From Acidobacteriaceae bacterium (lineage in GTDB: Bacteria; Acidobacteriota; Terriglobia; Terriglobales; Acidobacteriaceae), in the NCBI GenBank assembly GCA_025355385.1, contig JANXZS010000075.1, forward strand, positions 1-57,515: 57,515 nt of DNA. Direction: 5' to 3'. Below the pieces are notes generated by a model. It saw nothing but the letters and a program-made list of their open reading frames with translations, was not told the origin of the DNA and searched no databases. The position numbers and the translations under genes are program-made. Below, piece by piece: positions 17,037 through 25,696 of this stretch (positions are counted from its first letter, which is position 1; each line of letters begins with the position of its first letter).

Positions 17037-17843
17037 ATGACGTTGCGTAGAAAGGCTGGCTGGACACGAGGCATCGGGGTGATAACAGCCCTACTTGGCG
17101 TTGGTGGAAGCGGCGCCGTGGCTGCAGACAGTCCTGCCCCGAATCTCACCGCCCTTCACGTCACGCTGTCAAACGGATTTGACCTTATCTGTGATCATCG
17201 CGAATTCATCGGGGAGCGGGTTCGACTTTACCTCGAGCCGGGAAGCTGGAGTTTTGTTGAAGTAGCCGGGTTGGAGATCCTCAGCGTGGAACCAGCTCCA
17301 GCGCTGGGATCCGGCCCGGCTATGGCTCAGTCCTTGCCGGCCGGGACGGCCCAGCACCTGCCGGACCCTACACCGGATCAACTGCGTGGGATGATGTCGC
17401 GGGCGGGCGCGCAGCACAACCTCGATGTGGATTTGCTGGCGAGCGTAGTTCGCGCTGAGAGCGGGGGCAACATCCGTGCGGTCAGCCGGACAGGAGCCCG
17501 GGGTCTGATGCAACTTATGCCGGCCACCGCAACGCTGCTCGGGGTTGAGGACAGCTTTCACCCGGAGCAGAACATCAACGGCGGCACCGCCTATCTGGAT
17601 GCCCTGCTGCTTCGCTACCACGACGACATTCCCCGGGCCCTCGCGGCTTATAACGCTGGCCCTGCAGCGGTGCATCGCTATCACGGAGTTCCGCCCTATC
17701 GCGAGACACGCGCCTACGTGGCTCGGGTCATTCATGAATTCAACCGGCGCAAGTCCCTGGCAGCCAGAGACTCTCTCGCGGCGCTCGCGGCCACCCGCAC
17801 CGCAAGCCGGATGGCGACCGCAACAGAGAATCACATCCAGTAG
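17037..17843 (+). CDS. secreted lytic transglycosylase (SLT family)
   Basis: From ATG 17037 the product is about 268 residues and begins with a signal peptide (basic MTLRRKAGWTR, a hydrophobic glycine/alanine/leucine core, then AVAADS). Residues ~120–240 are a lysozyme-like SLT domain: DVDLLASVVRAESGGN with the catalytic glutamate, SRTGARGLMQLMPATA, NINGGTAYLDALL and ALAAYNAGPAAVHRY. Such enzymes cleave the glycan strand of peptidoglycan in the periplasm, forming 1,6-anhydro ends. The region between signal and SLT domain has no named domain. An alternative ATG at 16962 overlaps the HAD stop and would hide the signal peptide behind 25 residues. Confidence 0.88.
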   Translation: MTLRRKAGWTRGIGVITALLGVGGSGAVAADSPAPNLTALHVTLSNGFDLICDHREFIGERVRLYLEPGSWSFVEVAGLEILSVEPAPALGSGPAMAQSLPAGTAQHLPDPTPDQLRGMMSRAGAQHNLDVDLLASVVRAESGGNIRAVSRTGARGLMQLMPATATLLGVEDSFHPEQNINGGTAYLDALLLRYHDDIPRALAAYNAGPAAVHRYHGVPPYRETRAYVARVIHEFNRRKSLAARDSLAALAATRTASRMATATENHIQ

Positions 17844-17882
17844 CAACAGCGCATCCGGTAGAAGCATCGGGGAGAATTTATC

Positions 17883-18944
17883 TTGAAGACGAAGCACTGG
17901 GTGGTGTGGCTGATTGCCGCGGTGGCCCTGACCGCGCTGGTGATATTCGCGCACCATCGCATTCATTTTGACTGGCGCGTATTTTTTGAGCAGCTTCGTG
18001 CGGCGGATTGGCGCCGGATTGCGCTGGGGATCAGCTTCATCTACGTCGCCTACATCTTGCGGGCGGCGCGCTGGGCACTCTTCGTCCGCCCCACCAAAAA
18101 GGTTTCCACGTTTTCCGTGCTGGGGTCGCAGGTCATCGGCTTCACCGCGGTGGCAATCTTCGGACGCCTGGCGGACCTGGTGCGGCCATACCTTGTCGCT
18201 CGCAGATTGAACCTGCCGCTGGGCTCGCAGATCGCGGTCTACACGGTAGAGCGCATGTTTGACCTGGGATCGATGGCACTGATTTTTTCAACGGTACTAC
18301 TGTTTGGCCACGACAGCGTGGCCCTGCCCCACCACGAACTGATGATTCGCATGGCCAGAGCCGGCCTGCTGGGTACGGTTGCCCTGGCCGCCTTCGCCAT
18401 AGCGGTACGAGTATGGGGTGCGACGGTGGCGGCTATCGCGCAGAAGATGCTGCATCCCCTTTCGTCCTCCCTCGCGGAAAGCGTCGCGAGCAAGATCCGC
18501 GCCTTTCGCGACGGTCTGAATGCTATTGGATCTTTCTCGGAATTTGGCATAGCGGTGGCGCTCTCGCTGGCGATGTGGGGATTGATTACCAGCGCATATC
18601 TCCAAACTACCCATGCCTTTGTGAATTCGCCGGAACTGGCCACCATGACGCTCTCCCGCTGCATGCTGCTCATGGCGGCAAGCATGGGCGGATCTATCGT
18701 TCAATTGCCCATCATCGGTTGGTTCACCACCATTGGCGTGACGACGACCGCCATGCAGAAACTCCTCAACGTCGCTTGGGAGCCCGCGCTGGGATGCGGG
18801 GCCATGCTGCTGGTGGTCACCTTTATGTCCATCATCCCCGTAGGGCTGATCTGGGCACAGTTTGAACACGTATCCCTGAAGAAGGTCACCGAAGAGAGCG
18901 AGCATGCTGGGGAACAAGTGGCAGCCACTGAAACGGTCGTCTAG
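17883..18944 (+). CDS. flippase-like UPF0104/LPG-synthase transmembrane protein
   Basis: A 353-residue polytopic membrane protein with about eight hydrophobic segments. Features of the lysylphosphatidylglycerol synthase TM-domain family include the AAYILRAARW-type segment (YVAYILRAARWALFVRP), GRLADLVRPYLVARR and ERMFDLGSMAL. The catalytic C-terminal domain of MprF is absent, so it is a flippase-like protein of unknown lipid substrate. The start is TTG, supported by GGGGAG eight bases upstream. It follows the lytic transglycosylase by 39 bases. Confidence 0.85.
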   Translation: MKTKHWVVWLIAAVALTALVIFAHHRIHFDWRVFFEQLRAADWRRIALGISFIYVAYILRAARWALFVRPTKKVSTFSVLGSQVIGFTAVAIFGRLADLVRPYLVARRLNLPLGSQIAVYTVERMFDLGSMALIFSTVLLFGHDSVALPHHELMIRMARAGLLGTVALAAFAIAVRVWGATVAAIAQKMLHPLSSSLAESVASKIRAFRDGLNAIGSFSEFGIAVALSLAMWGLITSAYLQTTHAFVNSPELATMTLSRCMLLMAASMGGSIVQLPIIGWFTTIGVTTTAMQKLLNVAWEPALGCGAMLLVVTFMSIIPVGLIWAQFEHVSLKKVTEESEHAGEQVAATETVV

Positions 18945-19146
18945 CGAAACGGCTGGCGAGTGCCCGGTCTGCGAAGTTCTCTGGACAAATTCTCATCCCG
19001 ACCGGAGCGCGGCGAAGCCGGAGGTATTGCGCTTTCAGCGTCCGATCCATGGGATGTTCCTGATCCTTGGGCCTTTTACTGTCCTCTTGACACTTTCGTG
19101 GTGGCATTTAAACTATGTTGCTCAGGGCCAGATTGCGTACGTCTGA
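18904..19146 (+). CDS. possible small zinc-motif membrane protein
   Basis: An 80-codon ORF overlapping the end of the flippase gene by 41 bases in another frame. The product has a C-P-V-C pair near residue 20 and a hydrophobic helix near the C terminus (MFLILGPFTVLLTLSWW). Third-position base choice past the overlap looks coding-like and no other gene fills 18945–19168. No homologue is recognised and the ribosome site is weak, so it may be chance. Confidence 0.28.
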   Translation: MLGNKWQPLKRSSSETAGECPVCEVLWTNSHPDRSAAKPEVLRFQRPIHGMFLILGPFTVLLTLSWWHLNYVAQGQIAYV

Positions 19147-19168
19147 CTTAGCTCAGGAGCGAATCAGC

Positions 19169-20299
19169 ATGATCAACCTGCGGAGTAGCGCTGTCCTCGG
19201 TCTGTGTCTCGCCACAGCCCCTTCCCTGCTCGCCGATTTCACCTACCAGGAGACCACCAAGATTACCGGCGGCGCGGTCGTCGGCATGATGAAGGTAGCT
19301 GGCATGTTCAGCCATGAAGCTCGCAAGCTGGGCGAGCCCATGATTTCGAGCGTTTACCTGAAGGGCAACGTAATGGCCCGCGTAAACGACACCGACACCG
19401 AGATCATCGACCTGGACCGAGGCACGGTAACTACTATCAATCATCATGACAAGACCTACACGGTGATGACCTTCGAGCAGATGCGGCAGCAGATGGAAGC
19501 AGCGCGGCAGGAAGCGGAAAAGAAGCAGGCCCAAGAGACCAAGAGTGCTTCGACCAAGAGCAGTGAGCCGCCGCCGGACATGAAGTTCAAGGTGAACGTG
19601 CGCAACACGGGAGCCAACAAGGCTGTCGCCGGGCTGCAGGCCAGCGAGGCCATCCTGGCAATGGAACTGGAAGCCACGGATAAAAAGTCTGGCCAGTCAG
19701 GATCACTGGCGATGACGAACGACATGTGGTTGGCGCCGGAGATCCCCGGCTACGAAGAGATTCGGGATTTTGAACGCCGCTATGCCCTCAAGATGGGTAT
19801 GGTTTTGAGGGGGGCCATCAATCCCTCTATGCTGGCCTTGCAGCCGGGGATGGGACAAGGACTGGCGGACATGATGAAGGAGATGTCCAAACTGAAAGGC
19901 GTACCGGTCTTACAGGTGATGCGCGTCGGGGCCACGCCCAATGGCGAACCGCTGCCGGCTGCTTCAGAAGCTCCCCTGCCGCCAGCGGCAGAGTTGCCCA
20001 CGGTCGGCGAAATGGCGCAACAGACCGCTGCCAGTGCGGCGACCTCGGCGATAACCAGCCATATGGGAGCCATGGGCTCTGCTCTTGGCGGCCTGAGCGC
20101 GGGCCTAGGCGGATTTGGCAGGAAAAAGAAGAGCGACGCGCCCCCGGCGAATACCACTGCGGCCACGGCGACGAGCGCAGTTCTGATCGAGTCCAGTACC
20201 GAGCTGACCAACTTCTCCTCGGCAAAAGTGGATGGCTCGCACCTCGATGTCCCTTCTGGTTACAAGCAGGTACAGCCGAAGACGTATTCCTCGCAGTAG
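19169..20299 (+). CDS. secreted DUF4412-like hypothetical protein
   Basis: From ATG 19169, preceded by AGGAG at nine bases, the product is 376 residues. It starts with a signal peptide (MINLRSSAVLGLCLATAPSL, then LLADF). The N-terminal ~110 residues resemble DUF4412-type proteins (DFTYQETTKITGG, then YLKGNVMARV and IDLDRGTVTTI), followed by a charged Q/E/K helix, a second strand-rich part, and an alanine/glycine-rich low-complexity tail. Function is unknown; export to the periplasm or beyond is inferred. It is the last gene before a strong hairpin. Confidence 0.75.
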   Translation: MINLRSSAVLGLCLATAPSLLADFTYQETTKITGGAVVGMMKVAGMFSHEARKLGEPMISSVYLKGNVMARVNDTDTEIIDLDRGTVTTINHHDKTYTVMTFEQMRQQMEAARQEAEKKQAQETKSASTKSSEPPPDMKFKVNVRNTGANKAVAGLQASEAILAMELEATDKKSGQSGSLAMTNDMWLAPEIPGYEEIRDFERRYALKMGMVLRGAINPSMLALQPGMGQGLADMMKEMSKLKGVPVLQVMRVGATPNGEPLPAASEAPLPPAAELPTVGEMAQQTAASAATSAITSHMGAMGSALGGLSAGLGGFGRKKKSDAPPANTTAATATSAVLIESSTELTNFSSAKVDGSHLDVPSGYKQVQPKTYSSQ

Positions 20300-20312
20300 T
20301 GCCTGATCCTTC

Positions 20313-20351
20313 AAAAAAAGCGGCGGCAGAATCTTTTCGATTTTGCCGCCG
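20313..20351 (-). terminator. rho-independent terminator of the cytochrome c gene
   Basis: A 13-bp stem (20321–20333 with 20339–20351, one G·U pair, 5-nt loop) is followed on the minus strand by seven consecutive T residues (A run 20313–20319). This is a textbook intrinsic terminator for the minus-strand gene ending at 20393, and the hairpin may also stop the convergent plus-strand gene ending at 20299. Confidence 0.88.
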
Positions 20352-20392
20352 TTCTTGTGTTTAGTTTCATTTGCTGAGTGGTCCAGACTGTT

Positions 20393-20956
20393 TTACGGCC
20401 CCGGCTTGGCCGGCGGAATGGCGCGCAGATACTCGTAGATTGCGCGTAAGTCGTAGTCAGACATTTCCTGATAAGTGGGCCACGGCATCACCTGAAGCAG
20501 AGGTCCGAACTGCGGGTGTAGATGCTCCAGATCGATGCCTGTACGAATGATCTTCCTGAATTCCGCAAAGGTATGGCCTTCGGGGAGTCCGTTCTCGGGC
20601 GTGAGATTTCGCGAGGTGAAGGGACCAAACTTTTGGCCTCCCGCCAGGTAGTGCGCAGCGTTGATTTTTTTCTTCTGACCCAGGTATGGATCGCCGCCTG
20701 GAGCGAATTCGGGGTTGGTGTGGCATCCGCTGCAGTCTCCCACCGCGTTGACCAGGTAGCTGCCAAGGCCGACCAAGGCTGGATTTTTACCCTTTAGATC
20801 GAGCGGTACGGGAGCGATCTGATAGCCTCGCTTGATCCGCCACTGATCGTGCGTTGCTTGCGCGGTCTGAGCGTTGGCGGCGACCGTCACCGCGCCAAGC
20901 GCTGTAACCAGCCCCACCAAAGCTGTCACGTTTAAAGCGTTGCGTATCATCTTCAT
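20393..20956 (-). CDS. secreted class I cytochrome c
   Basis: A 187-residue protein with a signal peptide (MKMIRNALNVTALVGLVTAL, then NAQTAQA). One haem site, CSGCH, occurs near residue 75, and the likely sixth ligand methionine is in LLQVMPWPTYQEMSDYDL near residue 160. The C terminus (LRAIYEYLRAIPP) is the usual closing helix of mono-haem cytochromes that resemble alcohol-dehydrogenase or diheme subunits. It would carry electrons in the periplasm; no partner dehydrogenase lies nearby. It has its own terminator. Confidence 0.88.
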   Translation of the reverse strand: MKMIRNALNVTALVGLVTALGAVTVAANAQTAQATHDQWRIKRGYQIAPVPLDLKGKNPALVGLGSYLVNAVGDCSGCHTNPEFAPGGDPYLGQKKKINAAHYLAGGQKFGPFTSRNLTPENGLPEGHTFAEFRKIIRTGIDLEHLHPQFGPLLQVMPWPTYQEMSDYDLRAIYEYLRAIPPAKPGP

Positions 20957-21336
20957 TTTCTATCCACAAAACTGGGCTCTTCCCGCTCACACGGGAAGGG
21001 GGAAGCATTCTTTGCACTGGAACTGACAAATGGGCCCGATGGAAGTCCCAGCGCCGGTCCCGGGTGGTAGCCCGAGTGCGCCGGGTGTAACCGATGCAAG
21101 ATCCGTTTCGCTGCAGTGGCGTGCAGTTGGTATCCGCAATGCGCCACGTGCGGTGAAATGGATCTATCCACGAGCGAGGGATCGAACAAGTAACATCGCG
21201 TCTCCTCTCCCACTTGGCGGGCAATGATGCTTTGATGTGGGCAGGCTTGTCAAGCTCATTAAAGTACCCACTTTGCCAGTGACTTCTCGCGTTACGCCGG
21301 GTAGCGCTGACGCCCTGGAACGCATCTATAGTCTTC
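20957..21336. other. intergenic region between divergent genes
   Basis: About 380 bases separate the cytochrome c and the membrane protein starts. Several frames are open across it, but none has a signal, a ribosome site or recognisable content. I cannot identify a promoter with confidence. Confidence 0.4.
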
Positions 21337-21825
21337 ATGACAAACACCATGGCGAATCCCACAAAGTCGATTTTGAAGGGGGCGCTGGCCGGTTTTGCTG
21401 GAGGTCTGGTGGGCGCGGCGGCGAAGGCTTATCTCGAAGGACTCTACGCTCATCGGCTGGCCGAGCCACCAGTGCCAAATGCGCACTACGTGGATGGGCC
21501 CATCCACGAGATTGGAACAGCACTCGCCGTGACCCTTATGCCGGACGTCGCGCCCACCCTGGCACCCTGGGTCTCTCTCGGACTGGCTGGCGCGGCCTAC
21601 GGGGCAGCGGTGGAGATGGAGCCGACGACCTCATCCTGGCAGGGTGCGGCCTTTGGCCTCGCGATGGGCCGGGTTGGGCGCGCAACCTCGGCGCCTGATG
21701 CCGACTTCACCGCCGCCGGGGCTGCAGCGGCCACGCAGGCGCGGATCAGCAGCCGCGTGACCCATGCCGTCTTCGGTATTGTCACGGAGATTGTGCGGCG
21801 AGGCGTGCGGCGCGGGCTGGCCTGA
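21337..21825 (+). CDS. hypothetical membrane-associated protein, DUF1440-like
   Basis: A 162-residue protein with a glycine/alanine-rich hydrophobic segment at residues ~11–30 (SILKGALAGFAGGLVGAAAK) and further hydrophobic stretches around LAPWVSLGLAGAAYGAA and WQGAAFGLAMG. The arrangement resembles small DUF1440/YagU inner-membrane proteins, but the match is from memory and weak. Start may be 21337 or ATG 21349. nrdR follows 65 bases later. Confidence 0.6.
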   Translation: MTNTMANPTKSILKGALAGFAGGLVGAAAKAYLEGLYAHRLAEPPVPNAHYVDGPIHEIGTALAVTLMPDVAPTLAPWVSLGLAGAAYGAAVEMEPTTSSWQGAAFGLAMGRVGRATSAPDADFTAAGAAAATQARISSRVTHAVFGIVTEIVRRGVRRGLA

Positions 21826-21890
21826 ACAGAAGGTGGCGCCGGGGGAGAGTGAGCCAAGTAGAGACGGCCCTGCTAGAATCGCGGCACGAG

Positions 21891-22391
21891 ATGAAGTGCC
21901 CTTACTGCGGATTTGCGCAAGACCGTGTGGTGGACTCACGAGAGAGCAAGGAAGCGGATTCTATCCGCCGCCGCCGCGAGTGCGAGCGCTGCGAAAAGCG
22001 CTTTACTACCTATGAACGCCTTGACGAAATCCCCTACATGGTGGTGAAAAAGGATGGACGCCGCGAGCGATTTGAGCGCCAGAAGGTGCTCAGCGGCTTG
22101 CTCCGTGCCTGTGAAAAACGTCCCGTTTCAGCCAGCAAACTGGAGACAATCGTCGACGAGACCGAGGCGTATCTGGTGGATTCCCCAGAGCGCGAACGCT
22201 CCACGACGGCCATCGGCGAACTGATTATGGAGCGGCTGAGGGTTATTGACACGGTGGCGTATATCCGCTTCGCCAGTGTCTACCGGGACTTCAAGGATGT
22301 GCGCGAGTTTAAGGAAGAACTAGAGCAACTGCTGAACAGCAAAGAACAGCATGGCGTTGCGGGCAGGAAGAAGTCGGGGAACAGAGCCTAG
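21891..22391 (+). CDS. nrdR: transcriptional repressor NrdR
   Basis: A 166-residue protein beginning MKCPYCGF, with the second half of the zinc ribbon in CERCEKRFTTYER. Residues ~50–140 form the ATP-cone domain (MVVKKDGRRERFERQKVLSGLL, then VDTVAY-like VIDTVAYIRFASVYRDF). NrdR senses ATP/dATP and represses ribonucleotide reductase genes; none is present here, so it acts in trans. An upstream GTG at 21849 adds 14 residues that do not belong to the family, so I chose 21891. Confidence 0.95.
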   Translation: MKCPYCGFAQDRVVDSRESKEADSIRRRRECERCEKRFTTYERLDEIPYMVVKKDGRRERFERQKVLSGLLRACEKRPVSASKLETIVDETEAYLVDSPERERSTTAIGELIMERLRVIDTVAYIRFASVYRDFKDVREFKEELEQLLNSKEQHGVAGRKKSGNRA

Positions 22392-22480
22392 CAAATTCAG
22401 GGGATAGCAGAGAACAGAACTCAGGCCATTTCCCCGCCGACGACAACTGATCCCTTCTCTCTTCGTATTCAAGGAGCACC

Positions 22481-23515
22481 ATGAGCGCAGACGATCCGCA
22501 AAAGATACACACCGTCACGCTGATACCCGGCGACGGTATCGGTCCCGAGGTTAGCTCGGCGGTGGTGCGCATCCTTGAGGCCACCGGGGTCAAGTTCGAG
22601 TGGGAGCGGTACGCCGCCGGCGCGGACGCGTTCGCGCAACATGGCGAGTACGTGCCGAAAGAACTTTATGCCTCGATCGAAAAGACCAAGCTGGCGCTGA
22701 AGGGGCCGGTCACAACCCCTATCGGCGGGGGATTCTCTTCCATCAACGTGACCTTGCGAAAGGCGTTCGAACTGTATGTGAACTTCAGGCCCATCAAGAA
22801 TCTGCCGGGGCTGGAGACACGTTATCCCGGGATAGACCTGATCATCGTCCGCGAGAATACCGAAGGCGAGTATGTGGGTTTGGAGCATGAAGTGGTGCCG
22901 GGGGTAATGACCTCGCTTAAGGTCATTACCGAAAAGGGCTCGACGCGAATTGCGAAGTGGGCCTTTGAGTATGCACGCAAGCATGGCCGCCGTAAGATTC
23001 ATGCGATTCACAAAGCGAACATCATGAAGATGTCGGATGGCCTGTTCCTGAAATGCGCGCGCGCGATCGCCAAGGGCTACCCCGAGATTACGTATGGCGA
23101 ACACATCATCGACAACACCTGCATGCAACTGGTGACAAATCCGTACCAGTACGACACGCTGCTGCTGCCGAATCTTTACGGCGACATAGTGAGCGATCTG
23201 TGCGCGGCGTTCGTAGGAGGACTGGGGCTGGTGCCGGGAGCCAATATTGGGGCGGATGCGGCCATCTTCGAAGCGGTGCACGGTTCGGCTCCGGACATCG
23301 CGGGCAAGGACATCGCGAACCCTACGGCGATGTTGCAATCGGCCATCCTGTTGCTGCATCACATCAACGAGACCGATGCGGCAGACAAGGCCCAGGCGGC
23401 ATTGGAGCTGGTCTACGGCGAGAAGCGTTCGCTGACGCGGGACGTGGGCGGCACCAGTGGAACCAGCGCCTTTGCCGACGCAATGGTAAAAGCAATCGAA
23501 GAAGTCAAACTCTAG
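22481..23515 (+). CDS. NAD-dependent isocitrate dehydrogenase
   Basis: A 344-residue enzyme of the isocitrate/isopropylmalate dehydrogenase family with AAGG-type [26 protein letters not shown] (isocitrate-binding serine/arginines), [23 protein letters not shown], and [19 protein letters not shown]. The length and the S-x-N-V-T-L-R-K loop fit the short NAD-type (IDH3-like) enzymes rather than long NADP-type Icd, and isopropylmalate dehydrogenase is less likely because of the ENTEGEY motif. It performs the oxidative decarboxylation step of the TCA cycle. AAGGAG precedes the ATG. Confidence 0.88.
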   Translation: MSADDPQKIHTVTLIPGDGIGPEVSSAVVRILEATGVKFEWERYAAGADAFAQHGEYVPKELYASIEKTKLALKGPVTTPIGGGFSSINVTLRKAFELYVNFRPIKNLPGLETRYPGIDLIIVRENTEGEYVGLEHEVVPGVMTSLKVITEKGSTRIAKWAFEYARKHGRRKIHAIHKANIMKMSDGLFLKCARAIAKGYPEITYGEHIIDNTCMQLVTNPYQYDTLLLPNLYGDIVSDLCAAFVGGLGLVPGANIGADAAIFEAVHGSAPDIAGKDIANPTAMLQSAILLLHHINETDAADKAQAALELVYGEKRSLTRDVGGTSGTSAFADAMVKAIEEVKL

Positions 23516-23545
23516 CTTGAGCATTCGCCACAGGGACGGTTACGA

Positions 23546-24409
23546 ATGATATGGACTTGGTTAAGAATCGCTTCAACCGCAGGCAGTTCAACTCGAAGCA
23601 ACGCAAATTCTAGATCGGCAGTGGGATTTGCCGCCTTGGCACTGGTGATGACCGCCGCACTGTTCTCGGCTGGTTGCAGGAAAGCCGGCACCAACACCAG
23701 CACGGAGGCCAAGCCGGGACCTGCTACCGCCTACACGCCGATCGATTATGCGACCTCTGGCACCATCGCGGGGACGATCCGCTTCCCCAAGTCGGCGCCC
23801 GCGCGGATCCAGATTGACATGGCGCAGGATCCGGTCTGCGGCATCGCTGCGGACAACTTCAGCGAGCAGTACATGGTGAAGAATGGCGGCCTGCAGAACG
23901 TCTTCGTGTACGTCAAGGAAGGACTGAACGGCAAGGTGTACGCTCCCTCCACCAGCCCGGTAACGCTTGACCAGAAGGGCTGCCGCTATACGCCGCACGT
24001 AATCGCGGCCATGGTGGGCCAGCCGGTCGACTTCACCAACAGCGATGCCACCATGCACAACGTGCACGTGATGGCGGAGATGAACAGCAGCCAGAGCATG
24101 GACGTCTCCCAGCCACCGCGCGGCGGCGAGACGCAGCGGGCCTTTCAGAAGCCTGAGACGATGATGCCGGTGCGCTGCAACAACCATCCCTGGATGCAGG
24201 CATTCATTAACGTTGCGCCCAATCCCTTCTTTGCCGTGACCGACGAAAATGGCCACTTCGAGATCAAGGGATTGCCGCCCGGAACCTATACGCTGGTGGC
24301 CGTCCATGAGGAACTGGGGCAACAGACCGCGCAGCTTACCGTCACCTCCCAGGCCACCACAACCGCACAGATGAGCTTCACCGGCGGCGCAGGAAATATG
24401 GCGCAGTAA
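23546..24409 (+). CDS. cupredoxin-like lipoprotein with carboxypeptidase-regulatory domain
   Basis: A 287-residue protein with a hydrophobic segment ending FSAGC near residue 44, a likely lipidation site. Residues ~70–220 resemble plastocyanin/methylamine-utilisation-like copper proteins: GTIRFPKSAP, DPVC, VFVYVKEGL, VDFTNSDATMHNVHV, then RCNNHPWMQAFINV. The H and C residues there (HNVH, CNNHPWM) are plausible copper ligands. Residues ~225–275 are a CarboxypepD_reg-like beta domain (GHFEIKGLPPGTYTLVAVHE). Electron transfer or metal binding at the cell surface is inferred. It starts 30 bases after the isocitrate dehydrogenase gene. Confidence 0.75.
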   Translation: MIWTWLRIASTAGSSTRSNANSRSAVGFAALALVMTAALFSAGCRKAGTNTSTEAKPGPATAYTPIDYATSGTIAGTIRFPKSAPARIQIDMAQDPVCGIAADNFSEQYMVKNGGLQNVFVYVKEGLNGKVYAPSTSPVTLDQKGCRYTPHVIAAMVGQPVDFTNSDATMHNVHVMAEMNSSQSMDVSQPPRGGETQRAFQKPETMMPVRCNNHPWMQAFINVAPNPFFAVTDENGHFEIKGLPPGTYTLVAVHEELGQQTAQLTVTSQATTTAQMSFTGGAGNMAQ

Positions 24410-24465
24410 ACTGCAAAGCGCTGATTTCTTCTCACGACTAATATCTTCAGGCATGAGGAGATAAA

Positions 24466-24498
24466 CCTATATCTCTAAAGCGAGACATAGGGCACCCC
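24466..24498. repeat. REP-like palindrome copy
   Basis: A copy of the GTCTC/GAGAC family: ATCTCTAAAGCGAGAC followed by ATAGGGCACCCC. It lies between the lipoprotein gene and asd, ahead of the lysine operon. Confidence 0.65.
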
Positions 24499-24610
24499 GG
24501 ATACCACTCTCGCCGGGCGGATGTGTGGCTGGAGCCGGAAAGTAGCCGGCCCTATTTCGTTATGTTGGCTGATTTTGCTTCTGCCTCCTGTAAAATTCCA
24601 TGAAACGAAT

Positions 24611-25696
24611 ATGCAAAAGCCACTACAGATCGGCATCCTTGGCGCGACGGGCATGGTCGGCCAGCGTTTTATCCAGCTTTTGGAGCACCATCCCTGGTTC
24701 GAGGTGGCCTGGCTGGCGGCCAGTGACCGCTCGAGCGGAAAGCGTTTCGGAGACGCTGTGCGCTGGAAGCTGGACACGCAACTGCCCCGGCGCATTGCCG
24801 ATATGCAGGTGTCACCGGCCGAGCCCGCTGGCGCGCCCAAGGTGATCTTCGCCGCGCTGGATGCAGACATCGCCCGTGAGCTGGAGCCGAAATTTGCAGC
24901 TGCCGGGTGTGCTGTCGTGTCGAACTCGAGCGCCTTCCGCATGCATCCCGATGTACCGCTGGTGATTCCTGAAGTCAACGCGGAGCACCTGCACCTCATT
25001 GAAGAGCAGAGCTGGCGTAAGCAATCGGGTGGCTTCATCGTGACCAATCCCAATTGCTCCGCCATCGGGCTGGTGATGGCGCTGCGTCCGGTTGAAGAGC
25101 GATTCGGCATCGAGGCTATTTTCGTCACTACTATGCAGGCGGTCAGCGGCGCGGGCTATCCGGGAGTGGCTTCGCTGGACATTCTGGGCAACGTGGTTCC
25201 CTACATCAAAAATGAAGAAGAGAAGATGGAGGAGGAGACGCTGAAGCTGCTGGGCCGCTTCGATGGCCATGCGGTAAGGCCCCTGGCCGCTAAGATGAGC
25301 GCGCACTGCAATCGCGTCGCCGTCGAAGATGGACACACCGAAAGCGTTTCCATTAAGTTGCGTACTCAGGCTACGAAGGCGGAGATTCTGACGGCGTGGA
25401 AGGAATTCGCGCCACTCGCCGGTCAGCAGCTGCCCAGCGCTCCGCCACAGCCAGTCGAGTGGGTGGAGGCGGATGACCGCCCGCAACCGCGGCTGGATCG
25501 CATGCGCGGCAACGGCATGGCGGCAACGGTGGGCCGTCTGCGTCCCTGCGGATTGCTTGATTGGAAGTTCACGGTGGTCTCGCACAACACGATTCGCGGC
25601 GCAGCTGGGGCAGCAGTGCTCAACGCTGAATTGCTGCTTTCGCTGGGCAAGCTCGAACCCACACTCGACCGGACCATGACAGGAACGTCGGCATGA
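24611..25696 (+). CDS. asd: aspartate-semialdehyde dehydrogenase
   Basis: A 361-residue enzyme beginning MQKPLQIGILGATGMVGQRF, the NADP-binding fingerprint. The catalytic cysteine is in TNPNCSAIGLVMAL near residue 149, followed by TTMQAVSGAGYPGV and a late histidine region (HCNRVAVEDGHTE). The sequence belongs to the archaeal/fungal-like branch of Asd. It reduces aspartyl phosphate to aspartate semialdehyde, the branch point to lysine, threonine and methionine. The frame is open to 24521, but the family N terminus fixes the start at 24611. Its stop overlaps the lysC start (ATGA). Confidence 0.95.
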   Translation: MQKPLQIGILGATGMVGQRFIQLLEHHPWFEVAWLAASDRSSGKRFGDAVRWKLDTQLPRRIADMQVSPAEPAGAPKVIFAALDADIARELEPKFAAAGCAVVSNSSAFRMHPDVPLVIPEVNAEHLHLIEEQSWRKQSGGFIVTNPNCSAIGLVMALRPVEERFGIEAIFVTTMQAVSGAGYPGVASLDILGNVVPYIKNEEEKMEEETLKLLGRFDGHAVRPLAAKMSAHCNRVAVEDGHTESVSIKLRTQATKAEILTAWKEFAPLAGQQLPSAPPQPVEWVEADDRPQPRLDRMRGNGMAATVGRLRPCGLLDWKFTVVSHNTIRGAAGAAVLNAELLLSLGKLEPTLDRTMTGTSA

